From NCBI GenBank assembly GCA_905236535.1, contig CAJOQN010000084.1, forward strand, positions 1 to 12,799: a stretch of DNA of 12,799 nt. The letters are read 5' to 3'. Shown in pieces: positions 1 to 7,495 of the stretch; the first letter of the stretch is position 1; each line of letters begins with the position of its first letter. Both the position numbers and the translations under genes were made by a program. Below the pieces are notes generated by a model that saw nothing but the letters and a program-made list of their open reading frames with translations, was not told the DNA's origin and searched no databases. The DNA is from an uncultured Bacilli bacterium (lineage in GTDB: Bacteria > Bacillota_I > Bacilli_A > RFN20 > CAG-826).

Positions 1-2
1 GT

Positions 3-401
3 TTTGCCTGCAACTACACATTCCAAACCGCTGAAGCCTATGCTGATTTTGATACAGTCTTAACAGCTGATATGCTCGGCGAAGGCACATTTAATAAAAT
101 TCAAGTTAGCTTCACCGCCGCCAATGCTGGGGCAGGTATCCTCCAATGGAATTTAATTGTTATTAATGACAGCGATTTAACTTCAACTATCACCACATGG
201 TTAAAAGCTAAAGGTTTCGTTGATGCAACAGAAGCTGCAGCTTTAGGTGGAAGAGCTGTTCTTTATAACTCTGAAGCTAATGAATATGTTAGATTAGCAT
301 TCCATGAAGCTGATCCTGCTAATGAAGATGATGTATCTTACACCCTCATTGCGGTCACATATTGTATCAATCCAAATTATGTCCCAACGGTTGCTGGTTA
401 A
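3..401 (+). CDS. C-terminal part of an unrecognised protein (5' end outside window)
   Basis: The reading frame is open from the first complete codon at position 3 to a TAA at 399-401, giving 132 visible residues. An ATG at 72 is in frame, but coding continues upstream of it, so the true start is probably off the left edge. I do not recognise the family. The fragment is acidic and alanine-rich with few lysines, and alternates hydrophobic and polar stretches as in a beta-rich domain (for example around FNKIQVSFTA and VSYTLIAVTYC). Two cysteines are visible, one near the visible start and one near the C terminus (CINPN). The composition would suit a secreted or surface protein, but no signal peptide, anchor or repeat can be seen in this part. 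It is the only rightward gene here and converges on the leftward ssb-like operon. Good that it is coding; no functional call. Confidence 0.6.
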   Translation, partial: FACNYTFQTAEAYADFDTVLTADMLGEGTFNKIQVSFTAANAGAGILQWNLIVINDSDLTSTITTWLKAKGFVDATEAAALGGRAVLYNSEANEYVRLAFHEADPANEDDVSYTLIAVTYCINPNYVPTVAG

Positions 402-442
402 GCATCTGAAAATGCATAATTGATTCCAAAAATTCTAAAAAT

Positions 443-470
443 AAGACCCGAGCAATCGGGTCTTTCTTTT
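443..470. terminator. Bidirectional rho-independent terminator
   Basis: A perfect 9-bp stem (443-451 with 456-464, AAGACCCGA/TCGGGTCTT) closes a GCAA loop of the stable GNRA type. On the + strand it is followed by TTTCTTTT, a good U-tract for ending the gene that stops at 401. On the - strand it is followed by ATTTTTA, a weaker U-tract that can end the operon finishing at 483. Its place between two convergent genes supports use in both directions. Confidence 0.88.
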
Positions 471-482
471 GCTTTAAATCTT

Positions 483-755
483 TTATTGAATAATAATCGT
501 TTCTATTTTTTCCACTAAAACGTAGATGGGGTATTTTTCTCCTTTGGAGAAACGACCTTTGATAATGATGCTGGAACCTTTTTGATAAGCATTAAGAGTG
601 TTTTTACCAGCTTGGTTCCAATATCTGATTGGAATTAAAACCGTGTCGTCTTTGTCCTTAAAAATATCAATGGAAGGACATTCGATGTGACGGTATCCAT
701 CTTTATCTGGATCATCGACTAATCTTCCAGTGATGACGACATTTGAAAATGACAT
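483..755 (-). CDS. Short OB-fold, single-stranded-DNA-binding-like protein
   Basis: The 90-residue product resembles the OB-fold core of bacterial single-strand binding proteins. The N terminus NVVITGRLVDDP (residues 5-16) matches the SSB opening pattern N-x-V-x-x-x-G-R-L-x-x-D-P. Residues 42-69 (IPIRYWNQAGKN ... KGSSIIIKGRF) match the SSB segment with an aromatic residue, A-x-N and KG...V.GR. W46 is the likely stacking aromatic. Canonical SSB is about 110-170 residues and ends in a flexible tail with an acidic DDDIPF-like tip that recruits partners. This protein stops right after the last beta strand (IETIIIQ) and has no such tail, so it is probably an accessory SSB/PriB-like protein, not the main replication SSB. 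It is the last gene of the ftsK-pulA-ssb-like run, 3 nt after the pulA stop. SSB homology is moderately sure; function is inferred. Confidence 0.72.
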   Translation of the reverse strand: MSFSNVVITGRLVDDPDKDGYRHIECPSIDIFKDKDDTVLIPIRYWNQAGKNTLNAYQKGSSIIIKGRFSKGEKYPIYVLVEKIETIIIQ

Positions 756-758
756 AAA

Positions 759-2921
759 TTATTCCTCCTTCTTTTGCCATAATATATTGACACTAAGAGG
801 AGAAACGATGAGGTTTTTAATACTCATCTTTTTGATTTTCTCATTCGAGCCTTCAAATAATAATAAAGGCTGATAATAAGTCCCTAAATCGTGATATAGA
901 GTCTCGTTTTTGATATTGATAAGCATCACTAGATTATCAAAATCTCTTTCGATTTCATCACCGATTATATTAATTTTTAATAAACAATCATCAATTACTT
1001 CATAATGAAGCGATTTTAAAATCTTTAAGGGATCTCTTTCCATTAAGAAAGATAATTCGTTTTTACGTAAAGAGATAACTTCTTTTAAATATTCACTCAT
1101 ATGGAATCTTTCATCTAAAAGTGAATAATCAAAAGTATTTACTTTTGGAACATTATAAGTATTTGATAAACCACATTTAGATAAACCAATCTCTTGTCCG
1201 GAATGAATAAAAGGCACGCCATAGGAAAGGATTACTAAAGCATTGATTAATTTAATTCTCTTTAATATTGTTTCTTCGTCTTCCTCGCTATTAGAAAGAG
1301 ATAATTTGTCAAATAAGGTATGGTTATCGTGACATTCAACGTAGTTGACACTTTGATCCGCGAAGATATAGCGGTGATGGAATGTATAGTCAGTCACCGA
1401 AGCCATATATGCATAAATAAAACCTAAAACATAGGAACTATCTCCACTTCCGAAACCTTTCTTATATAAACCATCTCCAAAACTACCACCTTTGACAATA
1501 TCGCGATAGGCATCGTTGAAGAAACCAATGTTTTCCATTTTTTCGGAGTTATCACTACAAGCTTTTTGTTCAAGCTTAAGTTCTTCTCCCATGTTCCAAC
1601 CTTCACCATAGATTATTGCTTCTGGTTTTATCTTTTTAATGAGGTCTCTCATCTTTAAAACGGTATCGATATCTAAGAGGCCCATTAAATCAAGACGAAC
1701 CCCATCAATATCAAATGTCTTAAATAAATATTTAATTGAGTCTAAGATCATCTTTTGAGCCATAAAGCGTTCACTTTTGACATCATTCCCACATCCAGAA
1801 GCATTCGCGTATAAACCATTTTTATCCCTTCTAAAATAATAAGAAGGGACAATCTTCTCATAACATGTTTCTAAATGGCGATAAAGATGGTTATAGACCA
1901 AATCTAAATTGACTCTAAGGTTATTTTGATGCAAAACATCAACCATATGACGGAATTCTATTAATCGCGCTTGAGCGTTATCTAAACAAGTAGAATATCT
2001 GCCCTCTAACGCAAAGAAGGTAAGGGGGTCATAACCCCAGTTATAATCTTTATTTGGATTAGCGTTATTCTCTCCTTGATAATCTAAAACGGGGAGAAGT
2101 TGAAGATGAGTGACTCCTAAATATTTCAAATAATCAAGTCCGACAGGATGGCCTTTTTTGCTCTTTTTGTTCTCTTCGATAAGTCCAAGATATTTTCCTT
2201 TATTGACAATATTTGTGGTCTTATCAAGAGTGAAATCTTGAAGGTGAAGTTCGTAGATAATAGCCTCGCTTAAAGAGGAGATTTTATCTTTTAAAAGAAT
2301 TTTTGGCATTGAGGCCACTTTTTTATCATCGACAATTAAAGAATATTTATTATCAAGGCTCATCATTTTGCCATATGGATCATAGGTGATAAAAGTGTGA
2401 CCAAAATTAGATACTTGATAGCCATAATAATGATTCAAATAATCACCATCCAAGGAGATAGAATAAACACCTTTTTCTTCTCTTATCATCTCAATGGATG
2501 ATTCTTGATGATTTAAATCTTCATAAATAAGTGAAACAGCGTCTGCTAAAGGAGCCCAAACCTTAAAGGTGGTTCTCTCTTTTTGATAGAGACTTCCTAA
2601 ATCATCTCCTTCATAATTAAATAATTCATCGAATTCTTTAAAAGAAGAGACTAAAGACAAATCGATAAGAATATGCCCAATCTTTTCGCTTTCAAGATAA
2701 CAACGTTCCCCAAATGGATATTTAAACGGGAGTTTAAAAGTTAATGATAAATAATCATCATTATTATCTATAGCAAAACGCTTAATTAAAATAGCGCTTT
2801 CCCCGTAATGGAAAAAGAGAGAAAAGTCCTCATCGAGATGAGGAAAATTCTTTGTGAGGCGAAGTTCAACATGATCGATGTTGACTAATCGAGCTTGAAG
2901 GAAATAATTATTTTTATTCAT
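759..2921 (-). CDS. pulA: Type I pullulanase (GH13 alpha-1,6 debranching enzyme), cytoplasmic
   Basis: This enzyme hydrolyses alpha-1,6 branch points in pullulan, glycogen or imported limit dextrins. At 720 residues it is close to the length I recall for Bacillus AmyX (about 718). Residues 1-105 form an N-terminal beta region. About 110-205 look like a CBM48/E-set domain (TFKVWAPLADAVSL, then YGYQV). The catalytic barrel spans about 215-600 and a C-terminal beta domain follows. The type I pullulanase signature YNWGYDP is at 293-299. GH13 motifs are intact: region I DLVYNH (340-345), nucleophile D411 in GVRLDL, acid/base E440 in YGEGW, and transition-state Asp532 in CHDNH. No signal peptide is present, so it acts in the cytosol. 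The gene starts 5 nt after the ftsK stop with no good Shine-Dalgarno, so translation probably depends on coupling to ftsK. No other glycogen or maltodextrin gene is visible nearby. Function is very sure. Confidence 0.96.
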   Translation of the reverse strand: MNKNNYFLQARLVNIDHVELRLTKNFPHLDEDFSLFFHYGESAILIKRFAIDNNDDYLSLTFKLPFKYPFGERCYLESEKIGHILIDLSLVSSFKEFDELFNYEGDDLGSLYQKERTTFKVWAPLADAVSLIYEDLNHQESSIEMIREEKGVYSISLDGDYLNHYYGYQVSNFGHTFITYDPYGKMMSLDNKYSLIVDDKKVASMPKILLKDKISSLSEAIIYELHLQDFTLDKTTNIVNKGKYLGLIEENKKSKKGHPVGLDYLKYLGVTHLQLLPVLDYQGENNANPNKDYNWGYDPLTFFALEGRYSTCLDNAQARLIEFRHMVDVLHQNNLRVNLDLVYNHLYRHLETCYEKIVPSYYFRRDKNGLYANASGCGNDVKSERFMAQKMILDSIKYLFKTFDIDGVRLDLMGLLDIDTVLKMRDLIKKIKPEAIIYGEGWNMGEELKLEQKACSDNSEKMENIGFFNDAYRDIVKGGSFGDGLYKKGFGSGDSSYVLGFIYAYMASVTDYTFHHRYIFADQSVNYVECHDNHTLFDKLSLSNSEEDEETILKRIKLINALVILSYGVPFIHSGQEIGLSKCGLSNTYNVPKVNTFDYSLLDERFHMSEYLKEVISLRKNELSFLMERDPLKILKSLHYEVIDDCLLKINIIGDEIERDFDNLVMLINIKNETLYHDLGTYYQPLLLFEGSNEKIKKMSIKNLIVSPLSVNILWQKKEE
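763..770 (-). promoter_or_regulatory. Strong Shine-Dalgarno inside the end of pulA, for the SSB-like gene
   Basis: AAGGAGGA on the - strand lies 7 nt upstream of the ATG at 755-753. It is made from the last Lys-Glu-Glu codons of pulA, just before the pulA TAA at 761-759. This near-perfect site fixes the start of the SSB-like gene and suggests reinitiation by ribosomes ending pulA. Confidence 0.85.
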
Positions 2922-2926
2922 AGGTT

Positions 2927-5665
2927 TTATTCTTCAAAAGAAGGAGAAGGTTCTGTGTCAAAACCTTGACTTGATTGTTGATCCACTAAAGTGGTTTCAT
3001 CGTGAACCAAGACACGGCAACCTTTCGCGCTGGAAGCGGTATCAGGGGCACTAGCGACGATTCCCTCGTCTTGTAGGCGTTTAAAGAGACGTCCCGCACG
3101 ATTGAAGCCCGTGCCAAATTCTCTTTGAATACGGCTCATTGAGGCATACTCTTGGGCCATCGCCCACTCTTTGATGGCTTGATACATATCATCTTCAACA
3201 TTTCCGGTCGGTTTCACCACGGTGCTAGAAGGGATCATTGGGCCACTAAGAGCAAGGTCTTCTTTAATCTCATCATATTCAGGATCGTAATTGACGGGAT
3301 AATTTTCAATGAGGTAATTGACAACATTTCTTATTTCATCAGTGGTCACATATGGTGATTGTAAACGGACACAGCCCACGCGAGACACCAAAGGAGATTG
3401 AACAAGCATATCGCCTTTACCAAGAAGTTTTTCCGCTCCACCTTCATTTAAAATGGTTTGAGAATCAACCACATTGGAGGTCATCAACGCAATATGCGTT
3501 GGTAAATTACCTTTAATAACACCAGTGACCACATTAACGGATGGTCTTTGGGTTGCGATTAACATATGGATACCCGCCGCTCTCGCTTTTTGAGCGATAC
3601 GAACAACCGGTTGAGCGATATCTTTGCATTGGTCGACACAGTCGGCATATTCATCAAAGATGATGACAATATATGGAAGGGTTTCTTTATTGTTTTCTTT
3701 GGCGTTTTTGTTATAATTCTTCACATCTAAAACTTTAATCTCTTTGAAGAGAGAATAACGACGATCCATCTCATCACAAAGTTTCGTTAAGACATATTTG
3801 GCGCGATTTGCGTCGTTAATGATTGGAGTTAAAAGATGAGGAACATTATCATACATGTTCATTTCCACTTGTTTTGGATCGATTAAAACAAGTTTTAAAT
3901 CATCAGGTGAATTACGCATGATTAAGGTCATTAAAACCGAGTGGACAAAGACAGATTTGCCACTTCCAGTGGTACCAGCGACTAAACAGTGTGGAAAATC
4001 ATTGAAATCAGCTTGGACGATTTGCCCAGAAATGTTCTTACCAAAACCGATAGCTAATGGGTGACTTTCTTTATCTGGAAGATTGACCATGATTTCTTTA
4101 AAGGAAACGGCACTGGTCTTCGCATTAGGAATTTCTAAGCCAGAATAACTCTCACCTGGAACGATTTGTTGGAATCGAGCGCCAACGCCACCTAAACGAA
4201 TACATATATCTTCGATATATTTTTTAGCAATTGTCACCGAGACATTGAGGTCCATCTCAATATTATAACGAGTGACGCTTGGGCCAATGATATAGCCGAC
4301 GCATCTTGCTCCAACTTTAAAGTTGTTAAAGGTTTGATTAATGGCCTCTTGACGAGCGTCCGCGACTTCAATATTCTTTTCATTTCCATTATTTGTTTCA
4401 TAATCGTTTAACAAAGAGATATCCGGTGGAATGAATTTAATTCTTTCTTTAGGAGCTTTTGTTTCCGCTAAAACTCCTTGTTTAGCGACCTTAGGTTCTT
4501 CGTAGACTGGTTGAGTGTAAATGAGACTTTGATCAAAAACCGGTTTGTTTTCTTCTTCGAAAATGGACATTTGTTCCATTTTGTTTTGTCTTTCGTTAGC
4601 CTCGATAAGGATTTGAGTGGCTCTTTCTCTATCTTGTTCTAATGAAGAAGAGGGTTCCATCTTTTCTTCCATGACATTTTCACTAAAGGCCGGTTTCTGA
4701 TTCAAGCTCTCTTGCATAATGGGTCTAAGAGGTTCTTGAGGAGCGACTTGTTGGGGTTGAGGGGCAATTTGAGAAGGTCTTTCATCCATGTCATAAGAGG
4801 CATGGAATTTAGCAAGGACAAATTGTCCGTTTCCCGTGGCTTGATAAAAAGGTTGACTCTCTAAATAAATATTTTCTCTTTGAGGGGATGTTTCAAGGAC
4901 AGGTGTTGATGGTTTTTCTTCAATAGAAGAAAAGTTTGAACTAATCTCGACATTGCCATCATTATAAGAAGGCTTTTTCTCTTCCTTTTCTTTAAATAAA
5001 GAAGTAAAAAATCCTTTCTTTTTTTCTTTGGTTTTAGATTGAACACCTTGGCTTTGCATTTGCTTTCTGACCATCTTGAGGATGAATGGGAGAAGGATGA
5101 AACCAAGACCAAGCAAAAGAGCGATGATACAAATGATGTATGAGCCAACAACTCCCACAAATTGATTCATCAATCCGGTGATGAAATATCCTAAAAGGCC
5201 ACCACCAAAACCATAAGTCTCAGTTTCTGAAACTTGGATTCTAAAAACATTAACTGTTTTAACAGTTAGATAATTATTCGTGCTAAATAAGGCCTTATAT
5301 GAAGCCCAAAATCCTGGATTTCCACCTTCTTTACTTGAGGCGTTAAGCATCAAATTTGGGCAACCATCGATTAAGGTTGACAAGACTAATAAAGCAAAGA
5401 TGGTAATCACTAAACCAACGACGACAATCCTATAAGAAATCTTAATTGATTTTTCTTTAAATAAAAGATAGATTCCTTCCGCATATAAAAGCCCATAAAA
5501 GACATATTGAACAATTCCAAACAGGGCTAAAGGGACAAAAGTTAAGAGGCGTGAAACAACCCCGATATTAACAATGAGAATGATAGAGAGAAGACATAAA
5601 GCAATTCCACCAAAATAGGTGAAATATTTTTTCTTGGGAACGAATTTTTTCTTCTCTTTTGCCAT
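2927..5665 (-). CDS. ftsK: FtsK/SpoIIIE-family DNA translocase
   Basis: A membrane-anchored hexameric ATPase that pumps chromosomal DNA through the division septum. From ATG 5665 it has 912 residues. Hydrophobic segments lie at about 15-36, 42-69, 78-99 and 171-197, with a glycine-rich amphipathic stretch at 153-170. A low-complexity linker rich in Q, P and E follows (about 200-410). The motor domain has Walker A GTTGSGKS (564-571), Walker B IVIIFDEYAD (D671, E672), and the family motif QKARAAGIHMLIATQRPSV (692-710). The winged-helix gamma domain, which reads DNA polarity sequences, is at about 823-887 (FNRAGRL). Two arginines that are nearly invariant in relatives as I recall them read H724 (LPTHIA) and Q736 (VDSQTIL). 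An upstream in-frame TTG at 5752 would add 29 residues but lies inside the end of the RNase J gene, lacks a Shine-Dalgarno and is upstream of the promoter, so ATG 5665 is preferred. First gene of an operon with pulA and an SSB-like gene. Confidence 0.95.
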   Translation of the reverse strand: MAKEKKKFVPKKKYFTYFGGIALCLLSIILIVNIGVVSRLLTFVPLALFGIVQYVFYGLLYAEGIYLLFKEKSIKISYRIVVVGLVITIFALLVLSTLIDGCPNLMLNASSKEGGNPGFWASYKALFSTNNYLTVKTVNVFRIQVSETETYGFGGGLLGYFITGLMNQFVGVVGSYIICIIALLLGLGFILLPFILKMVRKQMQSQGVQSKTKEKKKGFFTSLFKEKEEKKPSYNDGNVEISSNFSSIEEKPSTPVLETSPQRENIYLESQPFYQATGNGQFVLAKFHASYDMDERPSQIAPQPQQVAPQEPLRPIMQESLNQKPAFSENVMEEKMEPSSSLEQDRERATQILIEANERQNKMEQMSIFEEENKPVFDQSLIYTQPVYEEPKVAKQGVLAETKAPKERIKFIPPDISLLNDYETNNGNEKNIEVADARQEAINQTFNNFKVGARCVGYIIGPSVTRYNIEMDLNVSVTIAKKYIEDICIRLGGVGARFQQIVPGESYSGLEIPNAKTSAVSFKEIMVNLPDKESHPLAIGFGKNISGQIVQADFNDFPHCLVAGTTGSGKSVFVHSVLMTLIMRNSPDDLKLVLIDPKQVEMNMYDNVPHLLTPIINDANRAKYVLTKLCDEMDRRYSLFKEIKVLDVKNYNKNAKENNKETLPYIVIIFDEYADCVDQCKDIAQPVVRIAQKARAAGIHMLIATQRPSVNVVTGVIKGNLPTHIALMTSNVVDSQTILNEGGAEKLLGKGDMLVQSPLVSRVGCVRLQSPYVTTDEIRNVVNYLIENYPVNYDPEYDEIKEDLALSGPMIPSSTVVKPTGNVEDDMYQAIKEWAMAQEYASMSRIQREFGTGFNRAGRLFKRLQDEGIVASAPDTASSAKGCRVLVHDETTLVDQQSSQGFDTEPSPSFEE

Positions 5666-5674
5666 AGTATATAT

Positions 5675-5704
5675 ATTATACACGCGTATGAGATAGGTAG
5701 TCAA
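5675..5704 (-). promoter_or_regulatory. Sigma-A-type promoter of the ftsK-pulA-ssb-like operon
   Basis: On the - strand TTGACT (5704-5699) is followed by an 18-nt spacer and a perfect TATAAT (5680-5675). The expected transcription start is near 5668, only about 3 nt before the ftsK ATG at 5665. No Shine-Dalgarno is seen, so the message would be essentially leaderless. The -35 box overlaps the end of the U-tract of the RNase J terminator. Confidence 0.8.
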
Positions 5705-5740
5705 AATAAAAAAAAGAATAAAGCCAAAGACTTTATTCTT
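5703..5740 (-). terminator. Rho-independent terminator of the RNase J-like gene
   Basis: On the - strand AAGAATAAAG (5740-5731) pairs with CTTTATTCTT (5723-5714), a perfect but AT-rich 10-bp stem with a 7-nt loop. It is followed by TTTTTTATTTT (5713-5703). The stem starts inside the TAA stop codon (5741-5739), so there is no 3' untranslated spacer. The ftsK promoter begins where the U-tract ends. Confidence 0.8.
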
Positions 5741-7424
5741 AATCTGCTTCAATAATCGAGACGATGATCAGTGGATCTCGTCCGTTTTCCCTTTTAATAT
5801 ATCGTTTTACTCGCTCTTTAATTAAATTCTCACATTCTCGAAGATCGTTTCTTTCTAAGAGAGCTTTATTCACTTCTTCGAGATAGATTTGGGTGATGCT
5901 CTTAAGGAGAGGTTCGGCCTCTTTAACATAAACAAATCCACGCATCTGGCAATCAGGGCCCGCGATAATCTTTTTCTCAGCTTTTGAGACCGTCGCACAG
6001 ATGATAGCCACCCCATCAATACCGAGTTTTAAACGGTCTTCGATAACTTCGCTTCCGAAGTGAGAAATACCCGCCCCATCGACTAGAATTGGAGTGACAT
6101 TAATCCCGCTATCAAGATCAGAAATAATGGTTGGACGAGGACGATCATCAAAAACCGCTTGCATACCATTATCAAAGATGAAGACATTCATATGGTTGAG
6201 ACCAACACCCATATCAACCGCTAATTTGGCGTTTTCAATGAGGTTGGTGTAACTTCCACGGACGGGGAAATAATATTTAGGACGAAGCAAAGATAAGAGA
6301 TATTTAATATCATCTTTTCTCGCGTGCATCGCTGGGATATTTTTTCTTTTAAGCCACACAACTTGGCACCCAGAGCGATATAAGAAATCGATGCAACGAG
6401 TAGCGGTCACTTCATAAATCTCAGTTGGAATGGCTCCGATGATAAAGATGTCATCTTTGTTTAGAATGATACGTCTATCAGGATTATCTCTATTATATAG
6501 AGATAGCATATCTTCATATATTTTTTCATCGTGGCCTAACATCAAAATGACAAGGTCTTCTGGTGCCACTCTTAAAAGGTTCTCATCAGCGACGATTTCC
6601 ACTCCTTGAGTATCGACAGCGTCGGAGTCACCAGCCAAGAAGTCCATCATCTCTTTGGTATATTTATCGTAATAATAAACTTTCTTTTTGTGATTTTTGG
6701 CTAAGGAAAATAATTCATTGATTCTAAAAGCATTTTCCCAGAAACAAGAGAAGAATATTCTCTTATTGTCGTCAAAATAATGTTCAATTTTTGGAACGAC
6801 ACGATGGTGAGGAGCGCAGTAACCATCAAGATTCGCACACTTTGATTCACTGAGCAATAAGAAAGTATCATCTTCTGCAATCTCCGAAAGCTTTTTCATA
6901 TCAAAGGTGTGTTGTTCATCTTTGACCGTGTAATCGATGATATAGTCACTAGAATAAACGATATTTCCGCGATCTGTTGAAATGGCCACTCCAAAGGAGT
7001 AAGACATATTATGACAGGTCTGGAAGAATCTCACTTTGCGGTGAGCGATAATTTTCGTGTCCGAAGCATTTACGATTTCGAATTCGAAATCCGCTTTAAT
7101 TTTAGAAATCTTGGCTTCATAGACCAAATAATCCGCGGTCGTCTTCGTGCAATAAATAGGAGCAGGTGCCATATTATAGAAGTATTTTAAAGCTCCCATG
7201 ACTTCGTCATGACCATGGGTTATGATATAGGCTTTAATTCTATTTTTGTTTTCGATTAAATACGAAAAGTTAGGAAGCAAGGAATCGATGCCCGGAATTG
7301 TTTTGTCGGGCAAAGCCATCCCGCAGTCGAGAACAAAAATATCGTCATTAATATCAACGACATAACAATCACGGCCTTCTTCATCGAGACCGCCTAAAGC
7401 GAAAATCTTAATATTCTCAGACAT
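5739..7424 (-). CDS. rnjB: RNase J family protein with degenerate active site (RNase J2-like)
   Basis: The 561-residue length and the whole domain order fit RNase J: a metallo-beta-lactamase domain (1-~205), a beta-CASP insert (~206-365), the second part of the lactamase fold (~366-435) and a C-terminal domain (~440-561, with GPDCQMRGFVYVKEAE and DPLIIVSI). Several catalytic positions are changed. The HxHxDH motif reads HGHDEV (70-75), losing the last Asp and His. H138 and D160 are kept. The SDSTN-like motif reads SESKC (192-196), the beta-CASP ASNIHR-like motif reads WENAFR, and the TGTQGEP segment is not recognisable. H367 is kept, but the PVHGE motif reads PVRGS (R389). As I recall, B. subtilis RNase J2 also has HGHDE-type changes and is nearly inactive, serving as partner of J1. 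This protein is probably a similar or more degenerate subunit. Position upstream of ftsK supports rnjB. The ATG at 7424 follows AGAGG by 7 nt. Confidence 0.85.
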   Translation of the reverse strand: MSENIKIFALGGLDEEGRDCYVVDINDDIFVLDCGMALPDKTIPGIDSLLPNFSYLIENKNRIKAYIITHGHDEVMGALKYFYNMAPAPIYCTKTTADYLVYEAKISKIKADFEFEIVNASDTKIIAHRKVRFFQTCHNMSYSFGVAISTDRGNIVYSSDYIIDYTVKDEQHTFDMKKLSEIAEDDTFLLLSESKCANLDGYCAPHHRVVPKIEHYFDDNKRIFFSCFWENAFRINELFSLAKNHKKKVYYYDKYTKEMMDFLAGDSDAVDTQGVEIVADENLLRVAPEDLVILMLGHDEKIYEDMLSLYNRDNPDRRIILNKDDIFIIGAIPTEIYEVTATRCIDFLYRSGCQVVWLKRKNIPAMHARKDDIKYLLSLLRPKYYFPVRGSYTNLIENAKLAVDMGVGLNHMNVFIFDNGMQAVFDDRPRPTIISDLDSGINVTPILVDGAGISHFGSEVIEDRLKLGIDGVAIICATVSKAEKKIIAGPDCQMRGFVYVKEAEPLLKSITQIYLEEVNKALLERNDLRECENLIKERVKRYIKRENGRDPLIIVSIIEAD

Positions 7425-7465
7425 TAATAAACCTCTAAAATTGACTATGAAAATAGATTAAAAAT

Positions 7466-7471
7466 ATTATA
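7466..7471 (-). promoter_or_regulatory. Probable -10 box for the RNase J-like gene
   Basis: A perfect TATAAT lies on the - strand with an expected start near 7459, giving a leader of about 35 nt that carries the AGAGG ribosome site (7436-7432). The -35 position at 17 nt (TTTTAT, 7494-7489) is poor and falls within a dyad (7476-7495). The promoter may therefore need an activator or be occluded by a regulator at that dyad; that part is inference. Confidence 0.6.
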
Positions 7472-7475
7472 GCGT

Positions 7476-7495
7476 GTTTTATTCCAAAATAAAAC
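7476..7495. repeat. Perfect 8-bp inverted repeat over stop codon and -35 region
   Basis: GTTTTATT (7476-7483) and AATAAAAC (7488-7495) are exact reverse complements separated by four bases. The outer base is the G of the DUF1667 TAG stop on the - strand. It could be an AU-rich hairpin ending or stabilising the redox operon mRNA, but no U-tract follows directly. Alternatively it is an operator, since it covers the -35 position of the next promoter. Confidence 0.55.

Noticed and set aside
4880..5060. Possible internal repeat or coiled coil in the FtsK linker
   Set aside because: The stretch is only low-complexity Lys/Glu/Ser/Phe sequence, normal for FtsK linkers, with no regular period.
4861..5160. 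Leftward 99-codon frame inside ftsK
   Set aside because: Out-of-frame shadow of the ftsK membrane and linker region; Ser/Lys/Leu-rich product with no domain.
5666..5752. 29-residue N-terminal extension of FtsK from TTG 5752, with an extra hydrophobic segment
   Set aside because: It would overlap the RNase J end, cross that gene's terminator and the ftsK promoter, use TTG and lack a Shine-Dalgarno. ATG 5665 starts with the basic leader (MAKEKKK) expected before the first membrane segment.
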